Below the pieces are notes generated by a model. That model had not been told where the DNA came from. It did not search any database and saw nothing but the letters and a program-made list of their open reading frames with translations. A stretch of 64,000 bases of DNA from Ochrobactrum sp. CGA5 (GTDB lineage Bacteria; Pseudomonadota; Alphaproteobacteria; Rhizobiales; Rhizobiaceae). The position numbers were made by a program, and so were the translations under genes. The DNA lies in the NCBI RefSeq assembly GCF_006345815.1, contig NZ_VCIG01000001.1, forward strand, positions 372,001-436,000, in the 5' to 3' direction. Of the stretch, positions 8,335-18,049 are shown in pieces. Each line of letters opens with the position of its first letter. Positions within the stretch are counted from its first letter, which is position 1.

Positions 8335-9537
8335 ATGCCAAAACTCGATTTTCTGACGCTTTATATCGTAATTCTCTTAAATTCGCTGACGGTTTGTATC
8401 ATCTGGACCGCTATCGCCCTCTCTTATCGCAAGTTCCGACCTGCCAGAATCTGGCTTCTTTCGACGACGCTTCTGCTGGTCGGCGGCTTCGTTCTTTCGC
8501 TGCAAGGTAATGAGGGTGCGTTCTGGCCGGCGGTTACAGGCAACACCATCATCATTTACGGCTTCTGCCTTGCCTATGTCGGCGCGCGTTATTTCTATGG
8601 TCAGAAAAGCGGCTGGCGGTGGGCCTTGGGCATATCGCTTGCAAGTTTCGCCGTCATGGCGGCATTTCATTCGAGCTGGCAGGGACGCAATATCGCATAC
8701 GCGGTGGGACAGTCTGTACCCATGGTGATGACTGTTGTTTATCTGGCCCGGCAGAAGAGCATCGGCCTTGGCGGGCGGATTGCCATCGTGGCTTTCCTGC
8801 TGGGTATTGTGGGACATGCCATCGAGACATCACTGAACATTGCCGCCTGGACGGGAGAATTCGACCAATCGCTTTATTTTTCCATAGAAAGTTATGCGTT
8901 GGTTTGTGTGATCTATAGCGGTGTGATCTGGAACTTCGGTTTCATCGTCATGGCGATGAATCGTCTGCACGGCGAAATGGCCAAGGTCGCGGAGACCGAT
9001 GAACTGACCGGACTCCCTAACCGTCGCCATTTCATGAAAAGCTTAACGCGGGCGGAACTGGCGTTCAGCGACGACGGTACAGCCTATAGCCTCATGCTGA
9101 TCGATATCGACAATTTCAAGCAATGGAACGATACCTATGGCCATGCGCTGGGCGATCAGGCGCTCGTGCATTTCTCCGACGTGGCGGCCGATGTCCTTAA
9201 TCGACGCGGTGTGCTGGCACGGCTCGGCGGTGACGAGTTTTCCATTCTGCTCACAAATATGGATGAGCAGGGAGCGACGGAAATCGCTCGCGACGTCATC
9301 AGGGCAATCAATGATGCACCACTTGTCTTCAATGGGCAGAAGCTCGTCATGACGGTGAGCATCGGCATTGCCAGTGAGGAACGCGAAAATGGAGCGAGTG
9401 ACCTCGACGTCTTTGTCCGGGCCGATCTCGCTCTGTACAAGGTGAAGCAGGCAGGTCGAAATGGTTATGCTACCCGCACGGCTACGGTGAACGCGCCGCG
9501 TTCTTCACTTTCGGGCAAACAACCAGCCGCAGATTGA
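8335..9537 (+). CDS. Membrane-bound GGDEF diguanylate cyclase
   Basis: A 400-residue protein with about seven hydrophobic helices in residues 1-208, probably a membrane sensor domain, followed by a GGDEF domain from about 215 to 380. The active-site motif RLGGDEF (GGDEF at 298-302), the DELTGLPNRRHF start and the DIDNFKQWNDTYGH metal/GTP loop are intact, so it should make cyclic di-GMP from two GTP. The RxxD product-inhibition site expected five residues before GGDEF reads NRRG here, so that feedback is probably missing. No EAL domain is attached. The signal is unknown. It is transcribed away from pdxH. Confidence 0.9.
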   Translation: MPKLDFLTLYIVILLNSLTVCIIWTAIALSYRKFRPARIWLLSTTLLLVGGFVLSLQGNEGAFWPAVTGNTIIIYGFCLAYVGARYFYGQKSGWRWALGISLASFAVMAAFHSSWQGRNIAYAVGQSVPMVMTVVYLARQKSIGLGGRIAIVAFLLGIVGHAIETSLNIAAWTGEFDQSLYFSIESYALVCVIYSGVIWNFGFIVMAMNRLHGEMAKVAETDELTGLPNRRHFMKSLTRAELAFSDDGTAYSLMLIDIDNFKQWNDTYGHALGDQALVHFSDVAADVLNRRGVLARLGGDEFSILLTNMDEQGATEIARDVIRAINDAPLVFNGQKLVMTVSIGIASEERENGASDLDVFVRADLALYKVKQAGRNGYATRTATVNAPRSSLSGKQPAAD

Positions 9538-9691
9538 GAAAAGCCGGGAACATCTTTTGATGGCTGAATAAAGTGCGGAGTTGGGCGTTGTGCTCAGATT
9601 ACGATTTGTTTACCTTTTTGGCACACCGCTTGTTAACTCAAGTTCACCCATAATCCCTGCATCTTTAGCGTGTAAAAATAAGGGAATAGCG

Positions 9692-10162
9692 TTGACTGTC
9701 GAAACGCTTCGCCACAAAGAAAATCTCGCTGGCCTGAGCCGCAGGGTAGAAGCACTGTGCAGGGCTGCGATTTGCATAAGCATGCTTTCGCTTGCCGGTT
9801 GCGCAATGGGTGGTGTGAGCATTGAAAAGGCCGTTCCCGATTCTTCCACAATAACCGGTTCTGTTAAGCAGCCGCAGCCGGTTGAGACCGATACAGGCAA
9901 GCTCTCCGATCAATCGGCGATCAAGAACGTCGTTTCTGCACTTAATTTCACGCAGTGGGGCAAAAAGCCCGTGCCGTGGGCCAACCCCGATACGGGTAGC
10001 CAGGGCACGATCACGACAATTGCCGAGAACAGTAGGAACAATCGGCTTTGTCGTGAATTCGAAACATCCCGTGAAGCTTTTGATGGTGTTTCCATCTATC
10101 GCGGCGAAACCTGCATGGAGCGCGGTGGCCAGTGGACCGTGACTTCCTTCGCTCCGATCTGA
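9692..10162 (+). CDS. RT0821/Lpp0805-type surface lipoprotein
   Basis: A 156-residue predicted lipoprotein. A basic N-region, a hydrophobic stretch (about 25-35) and the lipobox SLAGC (Cys37) predict lipid attachment. The C-terminal half (RLCREFETSREAFDGVSIY then GETCMERGGQWTV) matches the 17-kDa-antigen-like surface protein family. I placed the start at the TTG of 9692 because AAGGGA lies just upstream and no ATG fits before the lipobox except one far inside the signal region. The frame itself is open from 9581, so the start is uncertain. The function of the family is unknown. Confidence 0.75.
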   Translation: MTVETLRHKENLAGLSRRVEALCRAAICISMLSLAGCAMGGVSIEKAVPDSSTITGSVKQPQPVETDTGKLSDQSAIKNVVSALNFTQWGKKPVPWANPDTGSQGTITTIAENSRNNRLCREFETSREAFDGVSIYRGETCMERGGQWTVTSFAPI

Positions 10163-10298
10163 GTGTCCGTTCCAAAAGTTGCGTGAACTCCTATCGCCCG
10201 GAAACTGAAAAGAAAAGCTCATCCTGACTGGAACTTTTCCGGCCGCATGCGCATATTATGGGCAACGAGTCTTACTCATCTCACAGTTATTTTCCTGA

Positions 10299-11264
<966 letters not shown>

Positions 11265-11284
11265 GTTCCACTTCAATCGTTTGA

Positions 11285-11335
11285 AGCCGGGTGTTGTCTC
11301 TTTGCGGCAGTAAAGTGACAATGCCCGGCTTTTTC
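11285..11335 (+). terminator. Rho-independent terminator after the CbpA-like gene
   Basis: A 14-bp stem with two G-U pairs (AGCCGGGTGTTGTC at 11285-11298 and GACAATGCCCGGCT at 11317-11330) continues inward with CTTT/AAAG and is followed by TTTT. Confidence 0.85.
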
Positions 11336-11409
11336 ACTGCAATTGCTTGAAGGAGAGCCGAGCCTGTGCGATAGGGCAACAAGTTAATTGTTTTCAATGA
11401 GGACCCCTA

Positions 11410-12228
11410 ATGACCGCACAGTCAGGTTTGTTGCAGGGCAAGCGTGGATTGATTCTGGGCGTCGCCAACAACCGCTCCATCGCATGGGGTATTGCCAAGG
11501 CCGCTCGCGATGCAGGCGCGGAGCTCGCATTCACCTATCAGGGCGATGCATTGAAGAAGCGCGTCGAGCCACTGGCCGAGGAGCTTGGCGCGTTCGTTGC
11601 CGGACATTGCGATGTGGCGGATGCTGCCAGCATCGATGCAGTTTTCGAGGCGCTTGAAAAGAAATGGGGCAAGCTCGACTTCGTCGTGCACGCCATTGGC
11701 TTTTCCGACAAGGATGAGCTGACTGGCCGTTATGTCGATACGTCGGAAGCCAATTTCACCAACACGATGCTGATTTCGGTCTATTCGCTGACGGCGATTT
11801 CGCGCCGCGCGGAAAAACTGATGGCCGATGGCGGCTCGATCCTGACGCTGACCTATTACGGTGCCGAAAAGGTCATGCCGAACTACAACGTTATGGGTGT
11901 TGCCAAGGCCGCTCTCGAAGCAAGCGTAAAATATCTGGCCGTTGATCTTGGCCCACAGAATATCCGCGTCAACGCGATTTCTGCTGGCCCGATCAAGACA
12001 CTCGCCGCTTCGGGCATTGGCGATTTCCGTTATATCCTCAAGTGGAATGAGTACAACGCGCCGCTGCGCCGTACCGTTACCATTGAGGAAGTGGGCGATG
12101 TCGGTCTCTATTTCCTGTCCGACTTGTCCCGTTCTGTGACGGGCGAAGTCCATCACGCGGATAGCGGCTATCACGTCATAGGCATGAAAGCGGTGGACGC
12201 TCCGGATATTTCGGTCGTGAAAGACTGA
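11410..12228 (+). CDS. fabI: Enoyl-[acyl-carrier-protein] reductase (NADH)
   Basis: A 272-residue short-chain-dehydrogenase-like enzyme that reduces the trans-2 enoyl-ACP, the last step of each fatty-acid elongation cycle. It has the FabI-type nucleotide motif GVANNRSIAWGIAKA (residues 17-31) and the FabI spacing of the catalytic pair, Tyr159-x6-Lys166 (NYNVMGVAK), instead of the YxxxK of ordinary SDRs. The length is normal. It stands alone with a terminator, away from the fabD-fabF cluster at 43-47 kb. Confidence 0.97.
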   Translation: MTAQSGLLQGKRGLILGVANNRSIAWGIAKAARDAGAELAFTYQGDALKKRVEPLAEELGAFVAGHCDVADAASIDAVFEALEKKWGKLDFVVHAIGFSDKDELTGRYVDTSEANFTNTMLISVYSLTAISRRAEKLMADGGSILTLTYYGAEKVMPNYNVMGVAKAALEASVKYLAVDLGPQNIRVNAISAGPIKTLAASGIGDFRYILKWNEYNAPLRRTVTIEEVGDVGLYFLSDLSRSVTGEVHHADSGYHVIGMKAVDAPDISVVKD

Positions 12229-12245
12229 GGCTGCGAATAAAACGT

Positions 12246-12281
12246 CCCGAAAAGTGAACCAGCTTTTCGGGATTTTTCTTT
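12246..12281 (+). terminator. Rho-independent terminator of fabI
   Basis: A 9-bp stem CCCGAAAAG (12246-12254) / CTTTTCGGG (12263-12271) is followed by ATTTTTCTTT. The stem and loop resemble the core of the dispersed repeat (compare 28016-28040). Confidence 0.88.
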
Positions 12282-12340
12282 GTCTTCCCGTTGCGGGAAG
12301 CTATTCAGGCTATTCATTGACGGCAGATTGAGGTGGGGTT

Positions 12341-12931
12341 GTGGCTCGGGAGATCATCTACTTTTCGCGTCACGGTGAGACAGACTGGAATGTTTCGCAG
12401 CGTATTCAGGGACAGCTCGATATCGATATCAACGATAATGGGCGCAATCAGGCAGACCGCAACGGCGACATGCTGAAATCGCTGATCGGCGACGGCGCGG
12501 GCTTCGATTTCGTGGCCAGCCCGCTGCGCCGCACGCGCGAGACGATGGAACGTATTCGCTTGCGCATGGGCCTTGACCCTTACGAGTACCGCACCGACCC
12601 GCAATTGATGGAGGTCAACTTCGGCGACTGGCAGGGCTTCATGATGGAGGATATTGCCAAGGAACGACATGATCTGATCGAAGCGCGCGCCCGCGACAAG
12701 TGGAACTTCATGCCGCCGGGTACGGCGGCTGAAAGCTATATGAGCCTGTCAAAGCGCATTGGCCGCTGGGTGGAAGCTGTCGAGTGGCCGACCGTTTGCG
12801 TAACGCATGGCGGCTGCATCCGCACGCTCTTTTATCTTTACGGCGATATGGATGGCCATGCCGCTGCGAATCTTTCCATTCCGCAGGACAAGATTCTGAG
12901 GTTTGCAAACGGCAAGCTGGAGTGGATCTAA
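12341..12931 (+). CDS. Histidine phosphatase family protein (phosphoglycerate mutase-like)
   Basis: A 196-residue member of the histidine phosphatase superfamily. The phosphate-accepting motif is SRHGETDWN (residues 8-16), with a second arginine in ASPLRRTRETM and the second catalytic histidine in VCVTHGGCIRTL (near 155). The start is GTG at 12341. The length and the lack of the extended mutase loops point to a phosphatase or cofactor-independent mutase-like enzyme, not a glycolytic dPGM. The substrate is unknown. It lies between fabI and the PhzF gene on the same strand, with no obvious pathway link. Confidence 0.85.
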   Translation: MAREIIYFSRHGETDWNVSQRIQGQLDIDINDNGRNQADRNGDMLKSLIGDGAGFDFVASPLRRTRETMERIRLRMGLDPYEYRTDPQLMEVNFGDWQGFMMEDIAKERHDLIEARARDKWNFMPPGTAAESYMSLSKRIGRWVEAVEWPTVCVTHGGCIRTLFYLYGDMDGHAAANLSIPQDKILRFANGKLEWI

Positions 12932-12986
12932 GATCAGAGCAGCCAAGACTGAATTAATCGCATATTAAAACCCGCATTTCGGGGGG

Positions 12987-13844
12987 ATGATGCCGGAAAC
13001 TAGAGGTCTCAGTTTCAAGTTTCAGCAGGTTGACGTTTTTGCTTCCCGGCCTTTGGGCGGTAATCCGCTCGCGGTCGTTGTTGATGCCGATAGCCTGAGT
13101 GACGCTAAAATGGCTGCGTTCGCGAATTGGACCAATCTTAGCGAGACAACTTTCCTGCTGGAGCCGACAACTGTCGGAGCAGATTATCGTGTTCGGATTT
13201 TCACTCCATCGCGTGAGTTACCTTTTGCGGGACACCCGACTTTGGGTAGCTGTCACGTATGGCTTGCTTTGAATGGAAATGCTGATGACGGAAAAGAGAT
13301 CGTGCAGGAATGCGAGGCGGGGTTGATCCGCATCCGCAAAGATCGCGACATGCTTTCGTTCGCTGCACCTGAATTGACTAGAAGCGGTGCGCTTGAGCCA
13401 CAGTTGCTACTGCGCATCGCGCGAGCCCTGCATATCGATGTAGAAGCCGTTATTGACGCTCATTGGGTCGACAATGGTCCCGGTTGGCTGGCTATTCTCC
13501 TGAAAAGCAGGGAAGATGTTCTGGCTCTGCGGCCAGATTTTGCAGCTATCTCTGGCCTGCGGGTAGGTGTCGTCGCGCCGTGGAAACGAGGTGAGGACGG
13601 CGATGCAGCCGATTTTGAAGTCCGGGCTTTTACTGCCGCTGGTTTTGAAGATCCAGTTACGGGAAGCCTCAATGCGGGCATAGCCCAATGGCTCATCGGC
13701 AGTGGAATAGCAGGCACATCTTATGTCGCCAGCCAAGGCACTGTCCTTGGGCGTGCAGGACGCATTCACGTTCAGCGCGACACTGATGGAATTTGGATCG
13801 GTGGGAATGTCGTTACCTGTGTGGATGGCCACGTTACGCTTTGA
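12987..13844 (+). CDS. PhzF-family isomerase/epimerase-like protein
   Basis: A 285-residue protein of the PhzF (diaminopimelate epimerase-like) fold. The N-terminal signature VDVFASRPLGGNPLAVVVDA and the catalytic glutamate in NLSETTFLLEP are intact, as is the second-domain GFEDPVTGSLNAGIAQWL. PhzF itself isomerises a phenazine precursor, but most family members have unknown substrates and there are no phenazine genes here. The start could be 12987 or the next ATG at 12990. GGGGGG lies just upstream. The 3' end is convergent with the small DUF1344 gene. Confidence 0.88.
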   Translation: MMPETRGLSFKFQQVDVFASRPLGGNPLAVVVDADSLSDAKMAAFANWTNLSETTFLLEPTTVGADYRVRIFTPSRELPFAGHPTLGSCHVWLALNGNADDGKEIVQECEAGLIRIRKDRDMLSFAAPELTRSGALEPQLLLRIARALHIDVEAVIDAHWVDNGPGWLAILLKSREDVLALRPDFAAISGLRVGVVAPWKRGEDGDAADFEVRAFTAAGFEDPVTGSLNAGIAQWLIGSGIAGTSYVASQGTVLGRAGRIHVQRDTDGIWIGGNVVTCVDGHVTL

Positions 13845-13889
13845 CCCAATTCCATGTCCTATTTTCGCCCTTGAGACCGCTTCTATAAC

Positions 13890-14141
13890 TTACGGCGCTT
13901 CCTGAATGTCGGTAATGAAGCGCGTGCTATCGACCATGTCATAAATGATAAGGACCTTCATACCCTTGTTGATCGCACTGTAATCGAACTCGCCAGGCAG
14001 CCTGTATGTCTGGCCGTCATCCAGTGTAATGGTTTCGCTGTCCTTGTTGATGCCAGTGATTTTGCCTTCGGCATCGTCTGCCATCGCCACGGTCGAGAAG
14101 AGCGAAGCTACAATGAGAATTAATCCGACCAGATATTGCAT
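13890..14141 (-). CDS. Small secreted DUF1344-type protein
   Basis: An 83-residue protein with a classical Sec signal peptide (hydrophobic residues about 3-19, cleavage likely after VAMA). The mature part is a short beta-rich domain (GKITGINKDSETITLDDGQTYRLP), the layout of the DUF1344 family common in Rhizobiales. It is probably periplasmic and its function is unknown. AAGGAAC precedes the ATG. It sits alone between the convergent PhzF gene and the divergent aroC. Confidence 0.8.
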   Translation of the reverse strand: MQYLVGLILIVASLFSTVAMADDAEGKITGINKDSETITLDDGQTYRLPGEFDYSAINKGMKVLIIYDMVDSTRFITDIQEAP

Positions 14142-14423
14142 GACTTTCCGTTCCTTTGGTTGTGCCTCGGGGTGGGGTGTCGCCTGACCGATTCGACACG
14201 ATTGACGCCATTACGTACTTTTGCGCCCCGCGCCGCATATCCCACAATGTAGCGTGCGGAATGTGTCAAAAAAAATGCCGGAAATCGATCTTCGGAAGGA
14301 AATTTTACGTCGCGGAAGCGCTTGATTTGACCGGCGCCGAAAAGCTCAATAAAACCGGCCCGTAAAGTTGCTGATCTCTCCTTGACCTCCTCTGGACAGG
14401 GACAATTTATTCAGGCGTCGCGC

Positions 14424-15530
14424 ATGTCTCACAATAGTTTCGGTCATCTGTTCCGCGTAACCACCTGGGGCGAAAGCCACGGTTTGGCGCTCGGTTGCGT
14501 TGTCGACGGTTGCCCGCCCGGCATCACGTTCACGGAAGCCGAAATTCAGGCCTATCTCGACAAGCGCAAGCCTGGGCAGTCCAAATATACGACGCAGCGC
14601 CGCGAGCCGGATCAGGTGCGCGTGCTTTCCGGTGTTCTTTTGGGCGACGACGGCGTTACCATGACAACGACCGGCACACCGATTTCGATGATGATCGAGA
14701 ATACCGACCAGCGCTCCAAGGATTATGGCGAGATTGCCCGCCAGTATCGTCCGGGCCACGCCGATTATACCTACGACGTCAAATATGGCATCCGTGACTA
14801 TCGCGGCGGCGGGCGTTCGTCTGCGCGCGAAACGGCAGCTCGTGTTGCCGCTGGTGCCATTGCGCGCAAGATCGTGCCGGGGCTGGAAGTCAAGGGCGCA
14901 CTCGTCGCCATGGGTGTGCACGGTATTGATCGCCGCCGCTGGAACTGGTCGGAAGTGGACAACAATCCCTTTTTCTCGCCGGATGCCGGTTCGGTTGAGC
15001 TGTTCGCAGATTATCTCGATGGCATTCGCAAGAGCGGATCGTCGGTGGGCGCGGTCATCGAGATCGTTGCTGAAGGCGTGCCTGCTGGTATCGGAGCGCC
15101 GATTTACGGCAAGCTCGACCAGGATATTGCAAGTCTGCTGATGTCGATCAACGCCGTGAAGGGTGTGGAAATCGGCAACGGATTCGAAGCTGCCCGTCTT
15201 ACCGGTGAAGAAAACGCAGATGAAATGCGGATGGCTCCAGAAGGCAGCAATGATGGCAAGCCGCTGTTCCTGACCAATCATGCAGGAGGCATTCTCGGCG
15301 GTATTTCGACCGGTGCGCCTGTGGTGGCACGTTTTGCGGTCAAGCCGACCTCGTCGATCCTGACTCCACGCCGTTCTATCGACAAGGACGGCAAGGAAGT
15401 GGATGTGATGACCAAGGGACGTCACGATCCTTGCGTGGGTATTCGCGCCGTGCCGATCGGTGAGGCGATGGTGGCTTGTGCTATTGCCGATCACTATCTG
15501 CGCCACCGCGGCCAAACTGGCCGCGTCTGA
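14424..15530 (+). CDS. aroC: Chorismate synthase
   Basis: A 368-residue FMNH2-dependent enzyme that converts EPSP to chorismate, the branch point to the aromatic amino acids and to folate and ubiquinone precursors. Signatures are [14 protein letters not shown] (residues 6-19), [20 protein letters not shown] and [15 protein letters not shown], then [17 protein letters not shown] chose the ATG at 14424, which begins the canonical [11 protein letters not shown]; the frame is open 14 codons earlier. The last six codons and the stop belong to a tandem repeat (15510-15598). Confidence 0.97.
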   Translation: MSHNSFGHLFRVTTWGESHGLALGCVVDGCPPGITFTEAEIQAYLDKRKPGQSKYTTQRREPDQVRVLSGVLLGDDGVTMTTTGTPISMMIENTDQRSKDYGEIARQYRPGHADYTYDVKYGIRDYRGGGRSSARETAARVAAGAIARKIVPGLEVKGALVAMGVHGIDRRRWNWSEVDNNPFFSPDAGSVELFADYLDGIRKSGSSVGAVIEIVAEGVPAGIGAPIYGKLDQDIASLLMSINAVKGVEIGNGFEAARLTGEENADEMRMAPEGSNDGKPLFLTNHAGGILGGISTGAPVVARFAVKPTSSILTPRRSIDKDGKEVDVMTKGRHDPCVGIRAVPIGEAMVACAIADHYLRHRGQTGRV

Positions 15531-15598
15531 ATAATGTGGGGCCAAACTGGCCGCGTCTGATTGAATTCGGCCATATTGGCCATATCTGACCGACGATA
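15510..15598. repeat. 30-bp tandem repeat spanning the aroC stop codon
   Basis: The 20-mer GCCAAACTGGCCGCGTCTGA occurs exactly at 15511-15530 and 15541-15560, and a decayed copy (15 of 20 matches) lies at 15570-15589. Units start near 15510, 15540 and 15569, a period of 30 then 29 bp. The first copy encodes the end of aroC (GQTGRV-stop). Each unit contains a GGCC-n5-GGCC dyad. Confidence 0.85.
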
Positions 15599-15630
15599 GG
15601 GCCGTTGGTTGCCGACATATAGAGGTCGAA

Positions 15631-16746
15631 ATGAGCTATAATCAAAAACAGGTCGTTGACGCTCTTCGCGCTTTTGAACGCGGCGAAATCGTTGTGGTCA
15701 TGGATGACGATGGGCGCGAGAACGAAGGCGATTTGATCGTTGCCGCCGTGCATTGCACGCCAGAAAAGATGGCCTTCATCGTTCGCCACACATCTGGCAT
15801 CGTCTGCACCCCGATGACCCGCGAGGAAGCCAAGCGCCTCAATCTCGCGCCCATGGTTGCAGAAAACGAATCCGCTCACACGACTGCATTCACCGTCACG
15901 GTCGACTACCGTCATGGCACGACGACAGGCATCTCGGCAGAAGACCGTACGCTGACCGTGCGCAATCTGGCGAACCCAAATGCCGGCGCTTCCGATTTCG
16001 TGCGCCCTGGCCATATTTTCCCATTGGTCGCCCGCGAAGGTGGCGTCTTGATGCGCTCCGGCCATACGGAAGCGGCTGTCGATCTCTGCAAGCTCGCGAA
16101 TCTGCCGCCTATCGGCGTTATCTGCGAACTGGTCAATGATGACGGTTCGGTCATGCGCGGTCCTGACGTGAAGGCATTTGCTGAAAAGCACGCGCTGCAT
16201 CGTGTTACGGTTGCCGACCTCATCGCCTATCGTCAGCGCAAGGAAACGCTGGTCAAGCGCGTTGGCGACGCTCCGGTCAAGACATGTGCAGGTGCGGCCC
16301 ACGCCTATACCTACGAACTGCCGTGGGAGCCGATGCAGCACGTTGCTGTTGTGTTTGGCGATATTCGCGACGGCGAGGAAGTGCCGGTCCGCCTGCACCG
16401 CGAAGATGTACTGAATGATGTCTTTGGCAAAAGCGGCAGCAATCTCGATGCCATCATGGAAAAGATGGGCAAGGAAGGTCGAGGCGTGTTGGTGTATCTG
16501 CGCGAAGGCTCCGTCGGCGTGCGTTCCGATCACCACGACACCCGTGCTCGCGATGCTATCCCGAGCGACCATGAAAGCCATGCCGAAGCTGTTGCCCGCG
16601 AGGAAGAATGGCGTCAGATTGGCCTCGGCGCGCAGATATTGAAGGATCTCGGGATCACATCGATTGTGCTGCTGGCCTCGCGTGAGCGCCACTATGTCGG
16701 CCTTGAAGGTTTCGGCATCCACATCGCACGTACGGAAATCATCTAA
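15631..16746 (+). CDS. ribB: 3,4-dihydroxy-2-butanone-4-phosphate synthase with degenerate GTP cyclohydrolase II domain (RibBX type)
   Basis: A 371-residue two-domain protein for riboflavin synthesis. Residues 1-205 form an intact RibB domain that converts ribulose 5-phosphate to dihydroxybutanone phosphate (DDDGRENEGD at 25-34, RHTSGIVC, HGTTTGISAEDR, GHIFPLVAREGGVLMRSGHT). Residues about 215-371 align with GTP cyclohydrolase II, but the zinc motif expected as HSEC...RCDCG reads HREDVLNDVFGKSGSNLD. All three zinc cysteines are gone (Asp259, Ser270, Leu272), so cyclohydrolase activity is very unlikely. This is the RibBX arrangement known from Proteobacteria. A separate RibA must be encoded elsewhere. 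AGAGG precedes the start. Confidence 0.92.
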   Translation: MSYNQKQVVDALRAFERGEIVVVMDDDGRENEGDLIVAAVHCTPEKMAFIVRHTSGIVCTPMTREEAKRLNLAPMVAENESAHTTAFTVTVDYRHGTTTGISAEDRTLTVRNLANPNAGASDFVRPGHIFPLVAREGGVLMRSGHTEAAVDLCKLANLPPIGVICELVNDDGSVMRGPDVKAFAEKHALHRVTVADLIAYRQRKETLVKRVGDAPVKTCAGAAHAYTYELPWEPMQHVAVVFGDIRDGEEVPVRLHREDVLNDVFGKSGSNLDAIMEKMGKEGRGVLVYLREGSVGVRSDHHDTRARDAIPSDHESHAEAVAREEEWRQIGLGAQILKDLGITSIVLLASRERHYVGLEGFGIHIARTEII

Positions 16747-16750
16747 CATC

Positions 16751-16800
16751 ATTCAGACATTTGCTCAGCGCTTATATCCGATGGATGCAAATGTCTGAAT
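16751..16800 (+). terminator. Long perfect hairpin after ribB
   Basis: A perfect 14-bp inverted repeat, ATTCAGACATTTGC (16751-16764) and GCAAATGTCTGAAT (16787-16800), with a 22-nt loop, starts 4 bp after the stop. There is no U-tract. It is probably a 3'-end structure of the ribB mRNA. Confidence 0.5.
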
Positions 16801-16831
16801 CAGACCACTGGCTTGATGCTATAGTGAAACT

Positions 16832-17782
16832 ATGACCACACGGCTTTACTGGCATCCGATCTATCTTGAACACTTGACCCCACCCGGCCATCCCGAGCGT
16901 CCAGACCGTATCCGGGCGTTGATGAGCGAGTTGGAAGGGCCGGACTTTTATCGGCTCGACCGGGTAGAGGCTCCGCGTGGCGATGAGGCGTCAGTGTTGC
17001 TTGCGCATCCAGAAAAGCATCTGGAAGCTATACGCGCAGGAATACCGGAGCCTGCTTCGCACGAGGAAGCGCCTGCGCCGGTGGTGAAGTTCGACGGCGA
17101 TACCTATGTCAGTCCGAAAAGTATGGATGCCGCTTTGACGGCAGTTGGCGCGGCGACGGCGGCGGTCGATGATGTCTTCTCCGGGGCTGCAAACAATGTG
17201 TTTGTCGCAGCCCGTCCGCCCGGACATCATGCCGAGCGTTCCACCGCGATGGGATTTTGCCTTTTCAACAATATTGCGATTGCCGCTCGTCATGCGCAGC
17301 GGCACCACGGCGCGGAGCGTGTCGCTATCATTGATTGGGATGTCCACCACGGGAACGGGACGCAGGATATTTTCAAAGACGATCCAAGCGTTCTGTTCTG
17401 TTCGACGCACCAGTTCCCGCTTTATCCCGGCACAGGAGCGAAGGATGAAACCGGCGTCGGCAACATTTTCAATGCGCCGCTTTCACCGGATACGGGAAGT
17501 CGCGAATTCCGCGAGGCGTTTATTAGCCGTGTATTGCCCGCGTTGGACAATTTCCGGCCAGATTTGATCCTTATTTCGGCGGGCTTCGATGCTCACTTTC
17601 GCGATCCGCTGGCCGAGTTGAATCTTGACGAGGCGGATTTTGACTGGGCGACAGGCAAACTCATGGAACGGGCAGAAAGGTTCTGCGATCACCGACTGGT
17701 GAGTGTGCTTGAAGGTGGATATGATCTAGAGGGCTTGTCGCAGTCCGCGTCTACGCATATTACGCGGCTGTTGAAAGGATGA
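16832..17782 (+). CDS. Histone deacetylase/acetylpolyamine amidohydrolase family protein
   Basis: A 316-residue zinc hydrolase of the arginase-deacetylase fold. Catalytic motifs are visible: HPERPDRI near residue 20, ARPPGHHAERSTAMGFCLFNN with the paired histidines (about 128-148), the zinc ligands in IDWDVHHGNGTQDIF (about 167-181), and ISAGFDAHFRDPLAEL near 250. Bacterial members deacetylate polyamines, acetoin-linked targets or protein lysines; the substrate here is unknown. It is followed after 3 nt by xseB, so the two are likely co-transcribed. Confidence 0.93.
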   Translation: MTTRLYWHPIYLEHLTPPGHPERPDRIRALMSELEGPDFYRLDRVEAPRGDEASVLLAHPEKHLEAIRAGIPEPASHEEAPAPVVKFDGDTYVSPKSMDAALTAVGAATAAVDDVFSGAANNVFVAARPPGHHAERSTAMGFCLFNNIAIAARHAQRHHGAERVAIIDWDVHHGNGTQDIFKDDPSVLFCSTHQFPLYPGTGAKDETGVGNIFNAPLSPDTGSREFREAFISRVLPALDNFRPDLILISAGFDAHFRDPLAELNLDEADFDWATGKLMERAERFCDHRLVSVLEGGYDLEGLSQSASTHITRLLKG

Positions 17783-17785
17783 ATC

Positions 17786-18040
17786 ATGGTAACCGAACCG
17801 TCCAACGCCGATATTGCAGTAATGAGCTTCGAAGATGCATTGAAGCAGCTTGAGAAGATCGTCGACGATCTGGAGCGTGGCGATGTGCCGCTGGAAGAGT
17901 CCATTCGCATCTATGAGCGTGGCGAAGCCCTGAAAAAGCATTGCGATACGCTTCTGAAATCGGCCGAGGACAAGGTGGAGAAAATCCGCATTGGCCGCGA
18001 CGGTCAGCCGGTCGGAACCGAACCGCTTGATCCAGAATAA
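17786..18040 (+). CDS. xseB: Exodeoxyribonuclease VII small subunit
   Basis: An 84-residue helical protein. The motif [21 protein letters not shown] is diagnostic of XseB, which binds several-fold to XseA to form the exonuclease that degrades single-stranded DNA from both ends. xseA is not in the window. The ATG lies 3 nt after the stop of the deacetylase gene. In several relatives xseB directly precedes dxs; here five kilobases of other genes (DedA, GlsB, YidB-type, pirin) come between. Confidence 0.93.
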   Translation: MVTEPSNADIAVMSFEDALKQLEKIVDDLERGDVPLEESIRIYERGEALKKHCDTLLKSAEDKVEKIRIGRDGQPVGTEPLDPE

Positions 18041-18049
18041 ACTGTCGGA

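Noticed and set aside
12987-13844. PhzF gene as evidence of phenazine synthesis
   Set aside because: No other phz genes are present, and PhzF-like proteins are common in bacteria that make no phenazines.
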